In this document: positions 1 through 9,955 of the stretch, piece after piece
Position numbering within the stretch: the stretch's first letter is position 1
How the letters are laid out: each line of letters begins with the position of its first letter
Assembly (NCBI RefSeq): GCF_008369295.1
Contig: NZ_VOBG01000012.1
Span: forward strand, 97,274-161,273
Direction: 5' to 3'
DNA: 64,000 nucleotides
Origin: Pseudomonas sp. ANT_H4
GTDB lineage: Bacteria; Pseudomonadota; Gammaproteobacteria; Pseudomonadales; Pseudomonadaceae
Translations under genes and position numbers: made by a program
The notes under the pieces: model-generated
The model's database searches: none
Told to the model about the DNA's origin: nothing
The model's input: only the letters and a program-made list of their open reading frames with translations

Positions 1-129
1 GACGATACTCATCAGGCGGCCGAGCAGGCGTTGAGCGAGGCGACCCAAGGGTTGATCAGCCCCAAAGAGAAAAACGCCGAAGAGCAATCCGACAGCGAGA
101 CGCGTGAAGCTTCCTCGCAGGAAACCTAA
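1..129 (+). CDS. C-terminal end of an unidentified protein (partial)
   Basis: An open frame enters from the left edge and ends at the TAA at 127-129, giving 42 residues. The tail is hydrophilic and rich in Glu, Ser, Gln and Ala, with no membrane segment or recognisable motif, so it looks like a disordered C-terminus. It lies 28 bp upstream of terC on the same strand and could share its transcript. The family cannot be identified from this fragment. Confidence 0.6.
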   Translation, partial: DDTHQAAEQALSEATQGLISPKEKNAEEQSDSETREASSQET

Positions 130-157
130 CCCCAGCACACCGAGTCAGGACTGACCT

Positions 158-904
158 ATGGACTACCTTGTACAACTGGCCGCGAGCCCTACCGCCTGGG
201 TGGCCCTGGCGACCTTGATCGTCATGGAAATCGTGTTGGGGATCGACAACCTGATCTTCATCTCGATTCTCACCAACAAATTGCCCGTACAACACCGGGC
301 CAAGGCACGGCGCATCGGTATCAGCATGGCGCTGATTTTGCGTCTGGGCCTGTTGAGCACCATCGCGTTTATCGTGCAACTGACTGAGCCAGTCATTGAA
401 ATCCTGGGGAATGCGTTCTCCTGGAAAGACATGATCCTGATCGCCGGTGGCCTGTTCCTGCTGTGGAAGGCGACTACCGAAATCCACCACAGCATGGACC
501 CAGAGCCGGAAAAGGTTGGAAGTAATTCGCCGAGCGTGTCCCTGGGCTTTGCCTCGGCCATCGGCCAGATCCTGCTGCTGGACCTGGTGTTTTCCATCGA
601 CAGCATCGTCACCGCCGTGGGCATGACCGAGCACTTGCCGATCATGATCATTGCCGTGGTGGTCTCGGTAATCGTAATGCTGGTGGCGGCCGAACCTTTG
701 GCCAAGTTCATCAACGACAACCCGACGGTGGTGATGCTGGCCCTGGGCTTCCTCATCATGATCGGCATGACCCTGATTGCCGAAGGCTTCGGCGCTCATG
801 TTCCAAAAGGCTACGTCTACGCGGCCATGGCGTTCTCGGCGGTGATCGAGTGCCTGAATATTGCACGGCGTACCCGGCATAGACGGCTTGCTGAAAAACA
901 CTAA
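158..904 (+). CDS. TerC family integral membrane protein
   Basis: A 248-residue, highly hydrophobic protein with about seven membrane segments. It carries the two duplicated acidic signatures of TerC proteins inside membrane helices: EIVLGIDN at residues 24-31 and DLVFSIDS at 142-149. Length and motifs fit short, YgdQ/YceF-like TerC proteins without a CBS extension. The family is linked to metal (manganese) export in some bacteria and named after tellurite resistance, but no tellurite operon is present here. The ATG at 158 directly precedes a typical hydrophobic start, and a strong terminator follows the gene. The transported substrate is not visible from sequence. Confidence 0.9.
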   Translation: MDYLVQLAASPTAWVALATLIVMEIVLGIDNLIFISILTNKLPVQHRAKARRIGISMALILRLGLLSTIAFIVQLTEPVIEILGNAFSWKDMILIAGGLFLLWKATTEIHHSMDPEPEKVGSNSPSVSLGFASAIGQILLLDLVFSIDSIVTAVGMTEHLPIMIIAVVVSVIVMLVAAEPLAKFINDNPTVVMLALGFLIMIGMTLIAEGFGAHVPKGYVYAAMAFSAVIECLNIARRTRHRRLAEKH

Positions 905-917
905 GGGCTGAAACAAC

Positions 918-957
918 AAAGGCCGGCCGCGCTCTGATCAGCGCGGCTGGCCTTTTT
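918..957 (+). terminator. Rho-independent terminator of terC
   Basis: A G+C-rich hairpin (AGGCC.GCCGCGCT pairing with AGCGCGGC.GGCCT around a CTGATC loop) is followed by a run of five T. It lies 14 bp after the terC stop and isolates terC from selD. Confidence 0.9.
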
Positions 958-1033
958 GCTGTCTGACACCAAGAACACAGGTTTGCCGGACGGCTCTGTT
1001 AGAATCCGTCACCTTGATGTCCGGAGGTAAACC

Positions 1034-2068
1034 ATGAACGAGCCGATTCGCCTGACCCAGTACAGCCATGGTGCGGGTTGTGGTTGCAAAATTTCCCCTC
1101 AGGTACTGGAAGTGATTCTTGCCGGCAGCGGCGCGCAGAACCTTGATCCCAAGCTCTGGGTAGGCAACGCCTCCCGCGACGACGCGGCGGTTTACGCCAT
1201 CGACGACGAACGTGGCGTGGTCTCCACCACTGATTTCTTTATGCCGATTGTCGATGATCCCTTCGACTTCGGCCGCATCGCCGCCACCAACGCTATCAGC
1301 GATATCTACGCCATGGGCGGCGACCCGTTGATGGCCATCGCCATTCTCGGCTGGCCGGTCAACGTGCTGGCCCCGGAGATTGCCCGTGAGGTGATTCGCG
1401 GTGGCCGCTCGGTGTGTGACGCTGCAGGCATTCCCCTGGCCGGAGGTCACTCCATAGACTCCCCGGAGCCGATATTCGGTCTCGCCGTTACCGGGCTAGT
1501 GGAAAAACGCCATATGAAGCGCAACGACACCGCCACCGCCGGCTGCCAGTTGTACCTGACCAAGCCCTTGGGCATCGGCATCCTCACCACGGCGGAAAAA
1601 AAGGGCAAACTGCGGGAAAACGACATCTGCCTGGCGCGGGATTGGATGTGCACCCTCAATAAACCTGGCAGCCGTTTTGGCAAGTTGTCCGGCGTCACAG
1701 CAATGACTGATGTCACCGGTTTCGGCCTGTTGGGCCACCTGGTGGAAATGGCCGACGGCAGCGGTGTGACCGCGCGCATCGAGTACGAAAAAGTCCCACG
1801 CCTGCCAGGGGTCGAGTACTACCTGGAGCAGGGCTGCGTGCCCGGCGGTACCTTGCGCAACTTCGACAGCTACGCCAGCAAACTGGGGCGCATGACTGAA
1901 TTGCACAAGCGTGTGTTGTGCGACCCGCAAACCAGCGGCGGCCTGTTGGTAGCGGTTACGCCCGAGGGCGATGCCGAGTTCCTGGCAGTGGCGGCTGAGT
2001 TGGGGTTGAACCTGGAGCCGATTGGTCAACTGGTTGAGCGACAGACCAACGCGGTAGAGGTGTTTTGA
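1034..2068 (+). CDS. selD: Selenide, water dikinase (selenophosphate synthetase)
   Basis: SelD makes selenophosphate, the selenium donor for selenocysteine and for 2-selenouridine in tRNA, from selenide and ATP. The 344-residue length is typical. The N-terminus holds the GAGCGCK active-site segment, with Cys16, Cys18 and Lys19 matching E. coli Cys17 and Lys20. The position that can be selenocysteine in other organisms is an ordinary Cys codon here. PurM-like glycine and acidic motifs follow ([22 protein letters not shown]). An AGGAGG-like site (cggaggt) lies about 8 bp before the ATG. The stop codon overlaps the start of selU, so the two are probably translationally coupled. Confidence 0.97.
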   Translation: MNEPIRLTQYSHGAGCGCKISPQVLEVILAGSGAQNLDPKLWVGNASRDDAAVYAIDDERGVVSTTDFFMPIVDDPFDFGRIAATNAISDIYAMGGDPLMAIAILGWPVNVLAPEIAREVIRGGRSVCDAAGIPLAGGHSIDSPEPIFGLAVTGLVEKRHMKRNDTATAGCQLYLTKPLGIGILTTAEKKGKLRENDICLARDWMCTLNKPGSRFGKLSGVTAMTDVTGFGLLGHLVEMADGSGVTARIEYEKVPRLPGVEYYLEQGCVPGGTLRNFDSYASKLGRMTELHKRVLCDPQTSGGLLVAVTPEGDAEFLAVAAELGLNLEPIGQLVERQTNAVEVF

Positions 2069-3171
2069 TGCCCATCGACATCACCGATTACTGCGACATC
2101 TTTCTCAACGACCGGCCAATGATGGATACCCGTGCGCCGGTGGAGTTCGTCAAGGGCGCGTTCCCTGGGGTAATCAACCTGCCGCTGATGAACGACGATG
2201 AACGTCAGCGCGTGGGCACTTGTTACAAACAGCAGGGCCAGCAGGCGGCGATTGTGCTCGGGCATGAGTTGGTGTCCGGGACGATCAAGGTCGAACGTAT
2301 CGAGCAGTGGGCGCAGTTCGCACGCGCCAACCCTGACGGTTATCTGTACTGCTTTCGCGGCGGACTGCGCTCGCAGATCGTCCAGCAATGGTTGAAAAGC
2401 GAGGCGGGAGTCGATTATCCCCGGATCGGGGGTGGCTACAAGGCTATGCGCACGTTCCTGCTCGACACCGTCGAGCAGGCCACCGCCCAGTGTGATTTCG
2501 TGTTGCTGGGTGGCATGACTGGCACCGGCAAAACCGAAGTGCTCGGTCAATTGAACAATGCCCTGGACCTTGAGGGCCACGCCAATCACCGTGGTTCCAG
2601 CTTTGGCAAGCGCGCCACAACGCAGCCCTCCAACATCGATTTTGAGAATCGCCTGGCGGTCGACCTGCTGAAAAAACGTGCGCTTGGCATCGAACAGTTC
2701 GTGGTAGAGGACGAAAGCCGCATGATCGGCAGTTGTGCCCTGCCATTGCCATTGCATAAAGGTATGCAGGCCTTTCCCTTGGTGTGGCTGGAAGACAGCG
2801 TTGAAGGCCGGGTCGAACGAATCCTGCGCGATTATGTGATCGACTTGTGTGCTGAATTTATCGAGGTATTTGGCGAAACGGGTTACCGGCTATTCGCCGA
2901 GCGTCTAACCCAAAGCTTGGGTAACATCCATAAACGCTTGGGCGGCGAGCGATTTCAACGATTGCAGGCGATCATGCAGGACGCCCTGGCGGAACAGGCG
3001 CGCAGCGGTGCCATAGACCTGCATCGGGGCTGGATCGAAGGCTTGTTGCGAGAGTATTACGACCCGATGTACGCCTTCCAACGTGAAAGCAAAGGCGTAC
3101 GAATCGAGTTCTCCGGGGAACAGGTGGCCGTATTGGAGTATTTGCGCGAGCGGGCTGCTCGGTCAGTTTAG
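2068..3171 (+). CDS. selU: tRNA 2-selenouridine synthase (MnmH/SelU)
   Basis: SelU replaces sulfur with selenium in the wobble mnm5s2U of tRNAs, by geranylation and then selenation, using selenophosphate from SelD. The N-terminal rhodanese domain has its catalytic Cys95 in [10 protein letters not shown]. The C-terminal half has a P-loop ([10 protein letters not shown], about residues 148-157). A TTG at 2065 is also in frame, but the ATG at 2068 overlaps the selD stop as TGATG and is the better start (367 residues). The 3' end overlaps the convergent permease gene by 4 bp. The selD-selU pair shows selenium use for tRNA; it does not by itself show that selenoproteins are made. Confidence 0.95.
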   Translation: MPIDITDYCDIFLNDRPMMDTRAPVEFVKGAFPGVINLPLMNDDERQRVGTCYKQQGQQAAIVLGHELVSGTIKVERIEQWAQFARANPDGYLYCFRGGLRSQIVQQWLKSEAGVDYPRIGGGYKAMRTFLLDTVEQATAQCDFVLLGGMTGTGKTEVLGQLNNALDLEGHANHRGSSFGKRATTQPSNIDFENRLAVDLLKKRALGIEQFVVEDESRMIGSCALPLPLHKGMQAFPLVWLEDSVEGRVERILRDYVIDLCAEFIEVFGETGYRLFAERLTQSLGNIHKRLGGERFQRLQAIMQDALAEQARSGAIDLHRGWIEGLLREYYDPMYAFQRESKGVRIEFSGEQVAVLEYLRERAARSV

Positions 3172-4223
3172 AGAATGAAGGCCCCGACCAAGCCACACAG
3201 CACGCCCATGAGCATGGTCAGCCCTGCCACCGTCACCAGCACCCGCGCATCGAAATCCTTGCGCAGCATCAACAGCGACGGCAGGCTCACGCTCGGCAGG
3301 GTCATCAGCAATGCCACTGCAGGGCCGGTGCCCATCCCAAGGGTCATCATGGTCTGGACGATAGGGATTTCCGCCGCTGTGGGGATTACGAACAGCGTGC
3401 CGACAATCGCCAGTGGCACCAGCCACCACAGGCTGTCAGCCATCGTCCCGTCGACGTGGGGAAACAGCCAGACCCGCGCCGCGCCCAGCAGCAATACCGC
3501 CAGGATATAGACCGGAATGGTGCTCCAGAACAGCTGCCACAAGGTGCGCAGCCAGCGGGTCAGGAACGGTTGGCTGTCGGTGGTGCTGACTTCGGCCACG
3601 GCGTCCAGCGCCGCTTCGGGTACCTGATCAGGACGGGCGATACGCTGCGCCACCAGGGACACTCCGACCACCAGCACAATCCCCGCCACCAGTCGCAAGG
3701 CAGTAAACCCCCAACCCAAAACGAAGCCCATGAACACCAGGGTCGCCGGGTTAAGCACCGGGTTGGCAATCCAGAACGCCAGTGCGGCGCCCACTGACAC
3801 TTGTTGTCGACGCATGCCTGCGGCTACCGGTGCGGCGCAGCAACTGCACATCATCCCCGGCAAGGCGAACAGCCCACCGCGCAGGGTTGAACCCAGCCCG
3901 GCACGGCCGAACAGGCGCAACAGCCAGTCCCGGGGGATCAGCACTTGCAGCAATGAGCCGAGAATCACGGCCAGGACAGCAGCTTTCCAGATGGCCAGGA
4001 AATACACCTTGGCATAGGCCAGCGCTGCCGCCAGTGGTGTACTTTGCTCGTCGTTGAGAATCGAGGCGCCGATGCTGTGGTTATCCGCAGCCACAAACGC
4101 CTTGAAGTAGTAGGGCGACCACTTTACGTAGTAGAGGCCGACACAGGCCACCAGCAGAAAAAGCGCAGGCTTCCACCAGAAGGACCAGCCCCGGGCGAGG
4201 CTGGTAGAGGTGAGGTTGGACAT
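3168..4223 (-). CDS. YraQ/ArsP-like permease (DUF318 family)
   Basis: A 351-residue polytopic membrane protein. It has the conserved [15 protein letters not shown] segment with the CSCC cysteine cluster, followed by [14 protein letters not shown] and, in the second half, [11 protein letters not shown]. These are hallmarks of permease family UPF0718/YraQ, which includes the arsenical exporter ArsP. No ars gene is nearby, so the substrate is unknown. Reading could extend upstream to 4355, but the extra 44 residues are not membrane-like and cross a REP hairpin, so the ATG at 4223 (MSNLTS) was chosen. The gene converges on selU with a 4-bp overlap. Confidence 0.85.
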   Translation of the reverse strand: MSNLTSTSLARGWSFWWKPALFLLVACVGLYYVKWSPYYFKAFVAADNHSIGASILNDEQSTPLAAALAYAKVYFLAIWKAAVLAVILGSLLQVLIPRDWLLRLFGRAGLGSTLRGGLFALPGMMCSCCAAPVAAGMRRQQVSVGAALAFWIANPVLNPATLVFMGFVLGWGFTALRLVAGIVLVVGVSLVAQRIARPDQVPEAALDAVAEVSTTDSQPFLTRWLRTLWQLFWSTIPVYILAVLLLGAARVWLFPHVDGTMADSLWWLVPLAIVGTLFVIPTAAEIPIVQTMMTLGMGTGPAVALLMTLPSVSLPSLLMLRKDFDARVLVTVAGLTMLMGVLCGLVGAFIL

Positions 4224-4276
4224 GTTGGGATTCCGCAGATGAGTCGATAGCGGCGCATCATACTCCGTGTGGCTCT

Positions 4277-4306
4277 TGTGGCGAGCAAGCAAGCCCGCTC
4301 GCCACA
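4277..4306. repeat. REP-like hairpin
   Basis: TGTGGCGAGC pairs with GCTCGCCACA around a 10-base centre. This is the P. fluorescens-type REP palindrome, lying between the phosphatase 3' end and the permease start. Confidence 0.75.
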
Positions 4307-4318
4307 GATTCAGTGCAT

Positions 4319-5020
4319 TCAGGTATCGGCGCTGACCTGCGTCGCATCCGGGCAAGTTTCCAGGCCATTATCCAGGCCCTGCTTGTAGTTGCGACTGAGC
4401 AAGGTGGCCTTGCCGTTGTGCCAAGTCAGGGTCAGCACATACAGGGTATCGAAATCGCTGCCGGACCAGTCATCGGTGATGGTGTGCTTTTCACCGACCG
4501 CTTCGCTCGCCACCTTGTTGATCAACTCCGGCAGATAGCCGTGGGACCAGGCAGTGTAGATGATCGAGTTGTGGTACTTGTCTTCCACCAGTTCATCGGC
4601 CAGGGCGCTGGTGTCGTTGGCCGAGAACTTGATGTTCACTGGCAGGCCGAGCTTGATGGCGCTGGGGCTGATGGTCATCAGCGGGCGAATGTAGCTGTAG
4701 GAGTTGTCTAGTTCGCCTTCCTCGACATTGCGCGTCGGGTTGGCGGCGAACACAAAGTTGGCCTTGCCGAATTTTTCCGGTAGCACGGTGGCTAGGTTCA
4801 TGGCGCGGTTGAGGCCCTGGCAATTGAGCTGGCCCAGGCCGCCGGCGGGTTTTTCGCCGTGGCGCAGGAACACCAGGGTCTGCACGCCGTCCACTTGCTG
4901 GGCACGGCTTTCCCGGGCTTCCAGGGTCAGCACCAGCGCTCCGCCTACCAGTAGCAGCGGCAACATGGTGTATGAATATCGTTTAAGGCGTTTGGCAAGG
5001 CACAGAGGCTTGATCTTCAT
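4319..5020 (-). CDS. Histidine phosphatase superfamily protein, exported or membrane-anchored
   Basis: A 233-residue protein with a basic N-terminus and one hydrophobic stretch at about residues 18-33 (signal peptide or anchor), so the enzyme domain should be periplasmic. The catalytic RHG motif is at residues 53-55 (LRHGEKP), and a second catalytic His lies in TAWSHG. Phosphorylation of the first His is the family mechanism. The substrate (phosphoester, phospholipid head group, other) cannot be read from sequence. It stands alone, with a REP hairpin downstream and about 250 bp of leader upstream shared with the divergent GST gene. Confidence 0.85.
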   Translation of the reverse strand: MKIKPLCLAKRLKRYSYTMLPLLLVGGALVLTLEARESRAQQVDGVQTLVFLRHGEKPAGGLGQLNCQGLNRAMNLATVLPEKFGKANFVFAANPTRNVEEGELDNSYSYIRPLMTISPSAIKLGLPVNIKFSANDTSALADELVEDKYHNSIIYTAWSHGYLPELINKVASEAVGEKHTITDDWSGSDFDTLYVLTLTWHNGKATLLSRNYKQGLDNGLETCPDATQVSADT

Positions 5021-5272
5021 TATGGTTCGAGTCTTCAGTGCGTCGGATTAAGGCGTACAAGCCAGGCCCCAACGACGCATCCAGCGTCGTGCGGTGTTTC
5101 GTGTCGGTGTGGGCGCGCGCCTCCCTTCAGTCGGTTGAGCGCACTTAAGAGTGTACTCACGCGTTTTCGTTCGGTTCCAAGGGATAATAGTCAGCAGATG
5201 TTGCGAATTGAAGACCGGTGCAGGTTGCCCGCCAGATGACTATCATTGGCACTTCTTGCCTTGGGGTCTCTG

Positions 5273-5974
5273 ATGAATTCACTTTCTGCCTTCCCGATCA
5301 CTGCCAAATGGCCAGCCCAACATCCCGAGCGCCTGCAACTGTACTCGTTGCCGACCCCCAACGGGGTCAAAGTGTCGATCATGCTGGAAGAGCTAGGCCT
5401 GGCGTACGAGCCGCACCGGGTCAGCTTCGAGACTCAGGACCAGTTCTCGCCCGAGTTCCTTTCTTTGAACCCGAACAACAAGATCCCGGCGATCATTGAC
5501 CCCAATGGCCCAGGTGGTAAACCGCTGGCGCTGTTCGAGTCCGGTGCGATCCTGATCTACCTGGCAGAGAAGGGCGGCAAGTTCCTGTCCACTGACCCGG
5601 CGGCGCGTTACGAGACGCTTCAATGGCTGATGTTTCAGATGGCCGGTATTGGTCCAATGTTCGGTCAGGTCGGTTTTTTCAACAAATTCGCCGGCAAGGC
5701 CTACGAAGACAAGCGCCCCCGCGACCGTTACGTCGCCGAAGCCAGGCGCTTGCTGGATGTGCTGGAAAAGCGCCTGTTGGGCCGCACCTGGATCATGGGT
5801 GATGACTACAGTATCGCCGATATCGCCACCTTTCCCTGGATACGCAACCTGATTGGTTTCTATGAGTCAGGCGACCTGGTGGGGATTACCGACTTTCCTA
5901 ACGTGCTGCGGGCGCTGGACGGGTTTGTCGCGCGGCCGGCGGTGATCCGCGGCCTGAATATTCCAACAGCCTAA
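5273..5974 (+). CDS. Glutathione S-transferase, Nu class (YfcG/YghU-like)
   Basis: A 233-residue GST with an N-terminal thioredoxin-like domain containing TPNGVKVSIMLEE (residues about 27-39) and the NPNNKIPAI glutathione-binding segment, then an all-helical C-terminal domain. The Thr-Pro-Asn motif in place of Tyr/Ser/Cys is typical of E. coli YfcG and YghU, which act mainly as glutathione disulfide-bond reductases. A TTG 27 bp upstream (5246) is in frame, but the ATG at 5273 with a GGGG-type Shine-Dalgarno sequence is preferred. The phzF-like gene follows after 21 bp and is probably cotranscribed. Confidence 0.9.
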   Translation: MNSLSAFPITAKWPAQHPERLQLYSLPTPNGVKVSIMLEELGLAYEPHRVSFETQDQFSPEFLSLNPNNKIPAIIDPNGPGGKPLALFESGAILIYLAEKGGKFLSTDPAARYETLQWLMFQMAGIGPMFGQVGFFNKFAGKAYEDKRPRDRYVAEARRLLDVLEKRLLGRTWIMGDDYSIADIATFPWIRNLIGFYESGDLVGITDFPNVLRALDGFVARPAVIRGLNIPTA

Positions 5975-5995
5975 TCTCCATTTGAGTGCAGCCCG

Positions 5996-6838
5996 ATGCC
6001 TTCCTTCGATTTCAAGCAACTGGACGTTTTCAGTTCCCAGCCCCTCAAAGGCAACCCACTGGCCGTGGTGCTGGGCGCCGACAGCCTCAGCGACCAGCAG
6101 ATGGCCGACTTCGCCAAGTGGACCAACCTCAGCGAAACCACCTTCCTGCTCAAACCCCGTGACCCACGTGCCGACTATCGTGTGCGAATTTTCACCACGC
6201 TGCAGGAATTGCCCTTCGCCGGGCACCCAACCCTGGGCAGTTGTCATGCCTGGCTGCATGCCGGTGGCAAGCCTATGGGTGAGGAGATCATCCAGGAGTG
6301 CGAAATCGGCCTGGTGCGTATCCGTCGTCAAGGTGACGAACTGGCGTTTATTGCACCACCGCTGTTGCGATCCGGTCCGATCGAGGCCGAGTTGGTGGAG
6401 CGTGTTCGCCTGGCCTTGAGCCTTGAACCGGGTGCCATCGTGCGTACCCAGTGGGCCGACAACGGTGCAGGCTGGCTGGCGGTAATGTTGGCTGATCGTG
6501 AGGAGGTGTTGGGCTTGCGTCCGGACTATTCGCAACTGCAGGGGCTGGCGGTAGGCGTGATCGCCCCGTGGAACCTGGATCGGGACGGCGACGAAGCGCA
6601 GTTCGAAGTCCGCGCCTTCATTGCTGGCGACGGCGCCCCGGAAGACCCGGCAACCGGCAGCCTCAACGCCGGCGTCGCCCAATGGCTGTTGGGTGAAGGC
6701 CTGGCGCCGAGCCGCTATGTGGTCAGCCAGGGCACGGCCATGGGCCGCGCCGGGCGAATCCGCGTGGAACAACAAGACGACGAGATATGGATTGGAGGCG
6801 CGGTCTCGGTGTGTATTGAGGGGAGGTTGACCCTTTAA
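5996..6838 (+). CDS. PhzF family phenazine-biosynthesis-like isomerase
   Basis: A 280-residue two-lobed diaminopimelate-epimerase-fold protein. The catalytic Glu47 sits in NLSETTFLL, the substrate/proton-shuttle loop LPFAGHPTLGS lies near residues 74-84, and DPATGSLNAG is near residue 220. PhzF in phenazine producers isomerises trans-2,3-dihydro-3-hydroxyanthranilate, but no other phz genes are present. This is therefore one of the common stand-alone PhzF homologues (YddE-like) of unknown substrate. Its closeness to the GST gene suggests an operon. Confidence 0.88.
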   Translation: MPSFDFKQLDVFSSQPLKGNPLAVVLGADSLSDQQMADFAKWTNLSETTFLLKPRDPRADYRVRIFTTLQELPFAGHPTLGSCHAWLHAGGKPMGEEIIQECEIGLVRIRRQGDELAFIAPPLLRSGPIEAELVERVRLALSLEPGAIVRTQWADNGAGWLAVMLADREEVLGLRPDYSQLQGLAVGVIAPWNLDRDGDEAQFEVRAFIAGDGAPEDPATGSLNAGVAQWLLGEGLAPSRYVVSQGTAMGRAGRIRVEQQDDEIWIGGAVSVCIEGRLTL

Positions 6839-7033
6839 CGATTATTCGCCGCCAGCGTGCCTTTTGTTTGTTCCGGGCATAGTCGCAAAAGCCATTATCA
6901 CGCAAACGCAAAGGCACCGTTATGGATGCGGTGTTTGTGTTTTCGGTCAATCCGGGCATAAGCTTTCGCCCTATTAAGCTATCTGCCTCGCCACATGCGT
7001 TGGCCCTTTTTGTAGAAAATTGTAGGAAAACCA

Positions 7034-8008
7034 ATGTCTAGCCAGTTCCCCGAAGCCCGTCCCCGTCGCCTGCGCCGTTCCCCTGAGTTGCGCAGCCTGT
7101 TCCAGGAAACCGAATTCACCCTTAACGACTTGGTGCTGCCAATTTTCGTCGAAGAAGAAATCGACGATTTCGTGCCCATCACCAGCATGCCCGGCGTGAT
7201 GCGCATCCCTGAATCGAAACTGGCGGGCGAAATCGAGCGTTACGCCCGTGCCGGGATCAAATCGGTGATGACCTTCGGCGTCTCCCATCACCTGGATGCC
7301 AGTGGCAGCGACACCTGGAACGAGCGCGGCCTGGTCTCGCGCATGTCCGCTATCGCCAAGGATGCGGTGCCGGAAATGATCGTCATGTCCGATACCTGCT
7401 TCTGTGAATACACCGATCACGGCCACTGCGGCGTGATGCACGGCAGTGAAGTGGACAACGACCGCACCCTGGTCAACCTTGGCAAGCAAGCCGTGGCAGC
7501 CGCCCGCGCCGGTGCCGATGTAATCGCGCCCTCGGCGGCCATGGACGGTCAGGTCCAGGCCATTCGCCGTGCCCTGGATGAGGCTGGTTTCAGCCATATC
7601 CCGATCATGGCCTATTCCACCAAATTTGCCTCGGCGCTTTACGGCCCGTTCCGCGAAGCCGGCGGCAGCGCGCTCAAGGGCGATCGTAAAAGCTACCAGA
7701 TGAACCCGATGAACCGCCGCGAAGCCGTGCGCGAATCCCTGCTGGACGAACAGGAAGGCGCCGACGCACTGATGGTCAAGCCGGCCGGCGCATACTTGGA
7801 CATCATCCGCGACATCCGCGAAGCCTCGCGCTTGCCGGTGGCGGCGTATCAGGTCAGCGGCGAATACGCGATGATCAAGTTCGGCGCCCAGGCTGGAGCC
7901 ATTGATGAAGCGCGGATCGTTAGGGAAACCCTGGGCTCGATCAAACGGGCCGGTGCGGATTTGATCTTTACCTACTTTGCGATGGACCTGGCGTTGGCCG
8001 GGATTTGA
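7034..8008 (+). CDS. hemB: Delta-aminolevulinic acid dehydratase (porphobilinogen synthase), zinc-type
   Basis: HemB condenses two 5-aminolevulinates into porphobilinogen, an early cytosolic haem step. The 324 residues include both Schiff-base lysines: Lys197 in YSTKFAS and Lys249 in LMVKPAGAY. The metal loop [15 protein letters not shown] carries Cys122, Cys124 and Cys132, as in zinc-dependent E. coli HemB. P. aeruginosa HemB instead has an Asp-rich, magnesium-only loop, so this is probably a second, zinc-type paralogue. The gene is transcribed alone: 195 bp of leader separate it from phzF, and a REP hairpin follows. The leader contains TCCGGGCATA twice (near 6872 and 6951), of unknown meaning. 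Confidence 0.93.
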   Translation: MSSQFPEARPRRLRRSPELRSLFQETEFTLNDLVLPIFVEEEIDDFVPITSMPGVMRIPESKLAGEIERYARAGIKSVMTFGVSHHLDASGSDTWNERGLVSRMSAIAKDAVPEMIVMSDTCFCEYTDHGHCGVMHGSEVDNDRTLVNLGKQAVAAARAGADVIAPSAAMDGQVQAIRRALDEAGFSHIPIMAYSTKFASALYGPFREAGGSALKGDRKSYQMNPMNRREAVRESLLDEQEGADALMVKPAGAYLDIIRDIREASRLPVAAYQVSGEYAMIKFGAQAGAIDEARIVRETLGSIKRAGADLIFTYFAMDLALAGI

Positions 8009-8020
8009 TCCAAGCCCAAT

Positions 8021-8055
8021 CCTCTGTAGGAGCAAGCTCGCTCCTTGTACAGAGG
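8021..8055. repeat. REP-like hairpin between convergent genes
   Basis: CCTCTGTAGGAGC pairs with GCTCCT.TACAGAGG. It lies between the convergent hemB and lysE-type genes and may serve as a shared terminator, although it lacks a T tract. Confidence 0.75.
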
Positions 8056-8063
8056 AAGTAGCC

Positions 8064-8678
8064 TTACCGCTGCGCAAACGCCAGATTCAACCCCAACCCC
8101 GCAAACGTCGCGGCAAAGCTGCGGCGCAGCCAATTCTGCACCCGTGGCGATTCGATTACGCCACGGCGGAAAACATTGGCCAGCAGGCCATAAATCACAA
8201 ACACCGCAAGCGTCATTGCCATGAACACACTGCTCAACATCAGCATTTGCACGGCCGGTGCGGTGCTGCCTGGGCTGACGAATTGCGGCAGGAAGGCCAG
8301 GAAAAAAATGGTCAGCTTCGGGTTGAGGATATTCAGCAGGCAGCCTCTGACCATCAGGCTGCGGGAGCTGGAAACCGTTGGTGTGTCGTTCATGGCAAAC
8401 GCCGAGCGATCGCGCCACGTCGCGTAGGCCAGGTACAACAGATAAGCCGCTCCGGCGAACTTCAACGCCTCGAATGCCAATGCACTGGTGTGCAGCAGGG
8501 CGGACAGCCCCAATACCGATGCCAGGAGGTGCGGGACGATTCCAGCGGTGCAGCCCAGCGCCGCGAAGATACTGGCACGCTTACCGGCCGTCAGGCCTGT
8601 GGAAATAGTGAAAATCACGCCGGTGCCGGGGATTAGCACGACAATCAGGCAGGTAATGAGGAAGTTCAGGCTGAGCAT
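8064..8678 (-). CDS. LysE/RhtB family amino-acid exporter
   Basis: A 204-residue protein with about six membrane helices. It begins with the RhtB-type N-terminus LSLNFLITCLIVVLIPGTGVIFTISTGLTAG and has the cytoplasmic G(C/A)T.GI segment near residue 45. Members export amino acids or homoserine lactones; the substrate cannot be told. A TTG at 8687 is in frame, but the ATG at 8678 lies about 10 bp after AAGGAG and is preferred. It is divergent from the DUF1615 lipoprotein gene. Confidence 0.88.
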   Translation of the reverse strand: MLSLNFLITCLIVVLIPGTGVIFTISTGLTAGKRASIFAALGCTAGIVPHLLASVLGLSALLHTSALAFEALKFAGAAYLLYLAYATWRDRSAFAMNDTPTVSSSRSLMVRGCLLNILNPKLTIFFLAFLPQFVSPGSTAPAVQMLMLSSVFMAMTLAVFVIYGLLANVFRRGVIESPRVQNWLRRSFAATFAGLGLNLAFAQR

Positions 8679-8838
8679 GGCATTCAAACTCCTTGTTGGA
8701 ACGAGGGGAATCCAATCCTTTCACGTTTCGTTTCCATCGGCGAGTAGGGATGTATCCCGCAGCCATACGATAGAACCCGCGTTAAACTTGCCTGTCGATA
8801 TCTGCCATGACTGGACTGTCGCTGCCCAAGGAAGCCCC

Positions 8839-9924
8839 ATGCATTCCCACCGCCTGATCCTCTGCCTGACCACATTGCTGGTGCTGGCCGGCTGCTCCAG
8901 CCAACGTACCGCGCAACAGCCTGAGCGCAGCGAAGCCGAGGTCAAGGCGCAGATCGTGCGGTTGCTGCCGGCGAAAGTCCCGGACCGCACCGGCTGGGCC
9001 CAGGACATCTATACCGCGTTCGATATCCAGAAAATCTACCCCAGCACCGAGAATATCTGCGCGGTATTGGCGGTGACCGAACAGGAGTCAACTTATCAGG
9101 TCGACCCGCCAGTGCCGGGCATGGGCAAGATTGCCCAGGATGAAATTCTGCGGCGTGCGGCCAAGGTGCATATGCCCGCTGTGCTGGTGCGTGGTGCACT
9201 GCAATTGCGCTCGCCGACGGGCAAATCCTATGCCGAACGCTTGAGTGCTGCGCGCACGGAAAAGGACCTGAGCGCGATCTTTGATGATTTCATCAGTGTC
9301 GTACCCTTGGGGCGCACGCTGTTTGGCAGTTTCAATCCGGTGCACACCGCAGGCCCGATGCAGGTGAGCATTGCCTTCGCCGAGAAGCAGGCTCGGGGTT
9401 ATCCCTACACGGTGGATGGCACTATTCGCCGGGAAGTGTTCACCCGTCGCGGCGGTATGTATTTTGGCATCGCCCATTTGCTGGGCTACCCGGTGAGCTA
9501 CGATCAGCCGCTGTACCGCTTCGCCGATTTCAACGCCGGTTGGTATGCCAGCCGCAACGCCGCGTTCCAGGCGGCGGTCAGTCGCGCTTCGGGAAAGAGT
9601 CTGGCACTGGATGGGGATTTGATCCGCTATGGCTCGATCCTGCCGGGCACCACGGAATTGGCGGTGCGCTCCCTGGGCAAGGCCCTGGACATGCGAAACC
9701 CGAGTATTCGCAGCCAGTTGGAGCAGGGTGACCGACTGGATTTCGAAGACACCACCCTGTATCAACGCGTGTTTGCCCTGGCCGAGAAGGCCGAAGGCAA
9801 ACCGCTGCCTCGGGCGATTTTGCCGGGCATCGTGCTGAAAAGCCCGAAGATCACCCGCAACCTGACCACGGCCTGGTTTGCCAAGCGGGTGGATGATCGC
9901 TACCAGCGCTGCATGAAGCGCTGA
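8839..9924 (+). CDS. DUF1615 family lipoprotein
   Basis: A 361-residue protein starting with a lipoprotein signal peptide, MHSHRLILCLTTLLVLAGC, with the lipobox Cys at residue 19, so it should be lipidated in the cell envelope. The mature part carries the DUF1615-like region (TGWAQDIY, TEQESTYQVDPPVPGMGKIA, MQVSIAFAE, AHLLGYPVSY). A Glu in EQES preceded by an alpha-helical stretch is reminiscent of lysozyme-like folds, but this is only suggestive. The frame is open upstream to 8488 (478 codons); that extension overlaps the opposite lysE gene and lacks a signal peptide, so the ATG at 8839 was chosen. Confidence 0.85.
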   Translation: MHSHRLILCLTTLLVLAGCSSQRTAQQPERSEAEVKAQIVRLLPAKVPDRTGWAQDIYTAFDIQKIYPSTENICAVLAVTEQESTYQVDPPVPGMGKIAQDEILRRAAKVHMPAVLVRGALQLRSPTGKSYAERLSAARTEKDLSAIFDDFISVVPLGRTLFGSFNPVHTAGPMQVSIAFAEKQARGYPYTVDGTIRREVFTRRGGMYFGIAHLLGYPVSYDQPLYRFADFNAGWYASRNAAFQAAVSRASGKSLALDGDLIRYGSILPGTTELAVRSLGKALDMRNPSIRSQLEQGDRLDFEDTTLYQRVFALAEKAEGKPLPRAILPGIVLKSPKITRNLTTAWFAKRVDDRYQRCMKR

Positions 9925-9955
9925 CACGGCCCAGCCCAACTGGCTACGACGACGC

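Noticed and set aside
158..904. Tellurite resistance operon
   Set aside because: The gene is a lone TerC-family member with its own terminator and no terABDE genes.
5996..6838. Phenazine biosynthesis locus
   Set aside because: Only a stand-alone PhzF homologue is present; no phzA-E or phzG genes are nearby.
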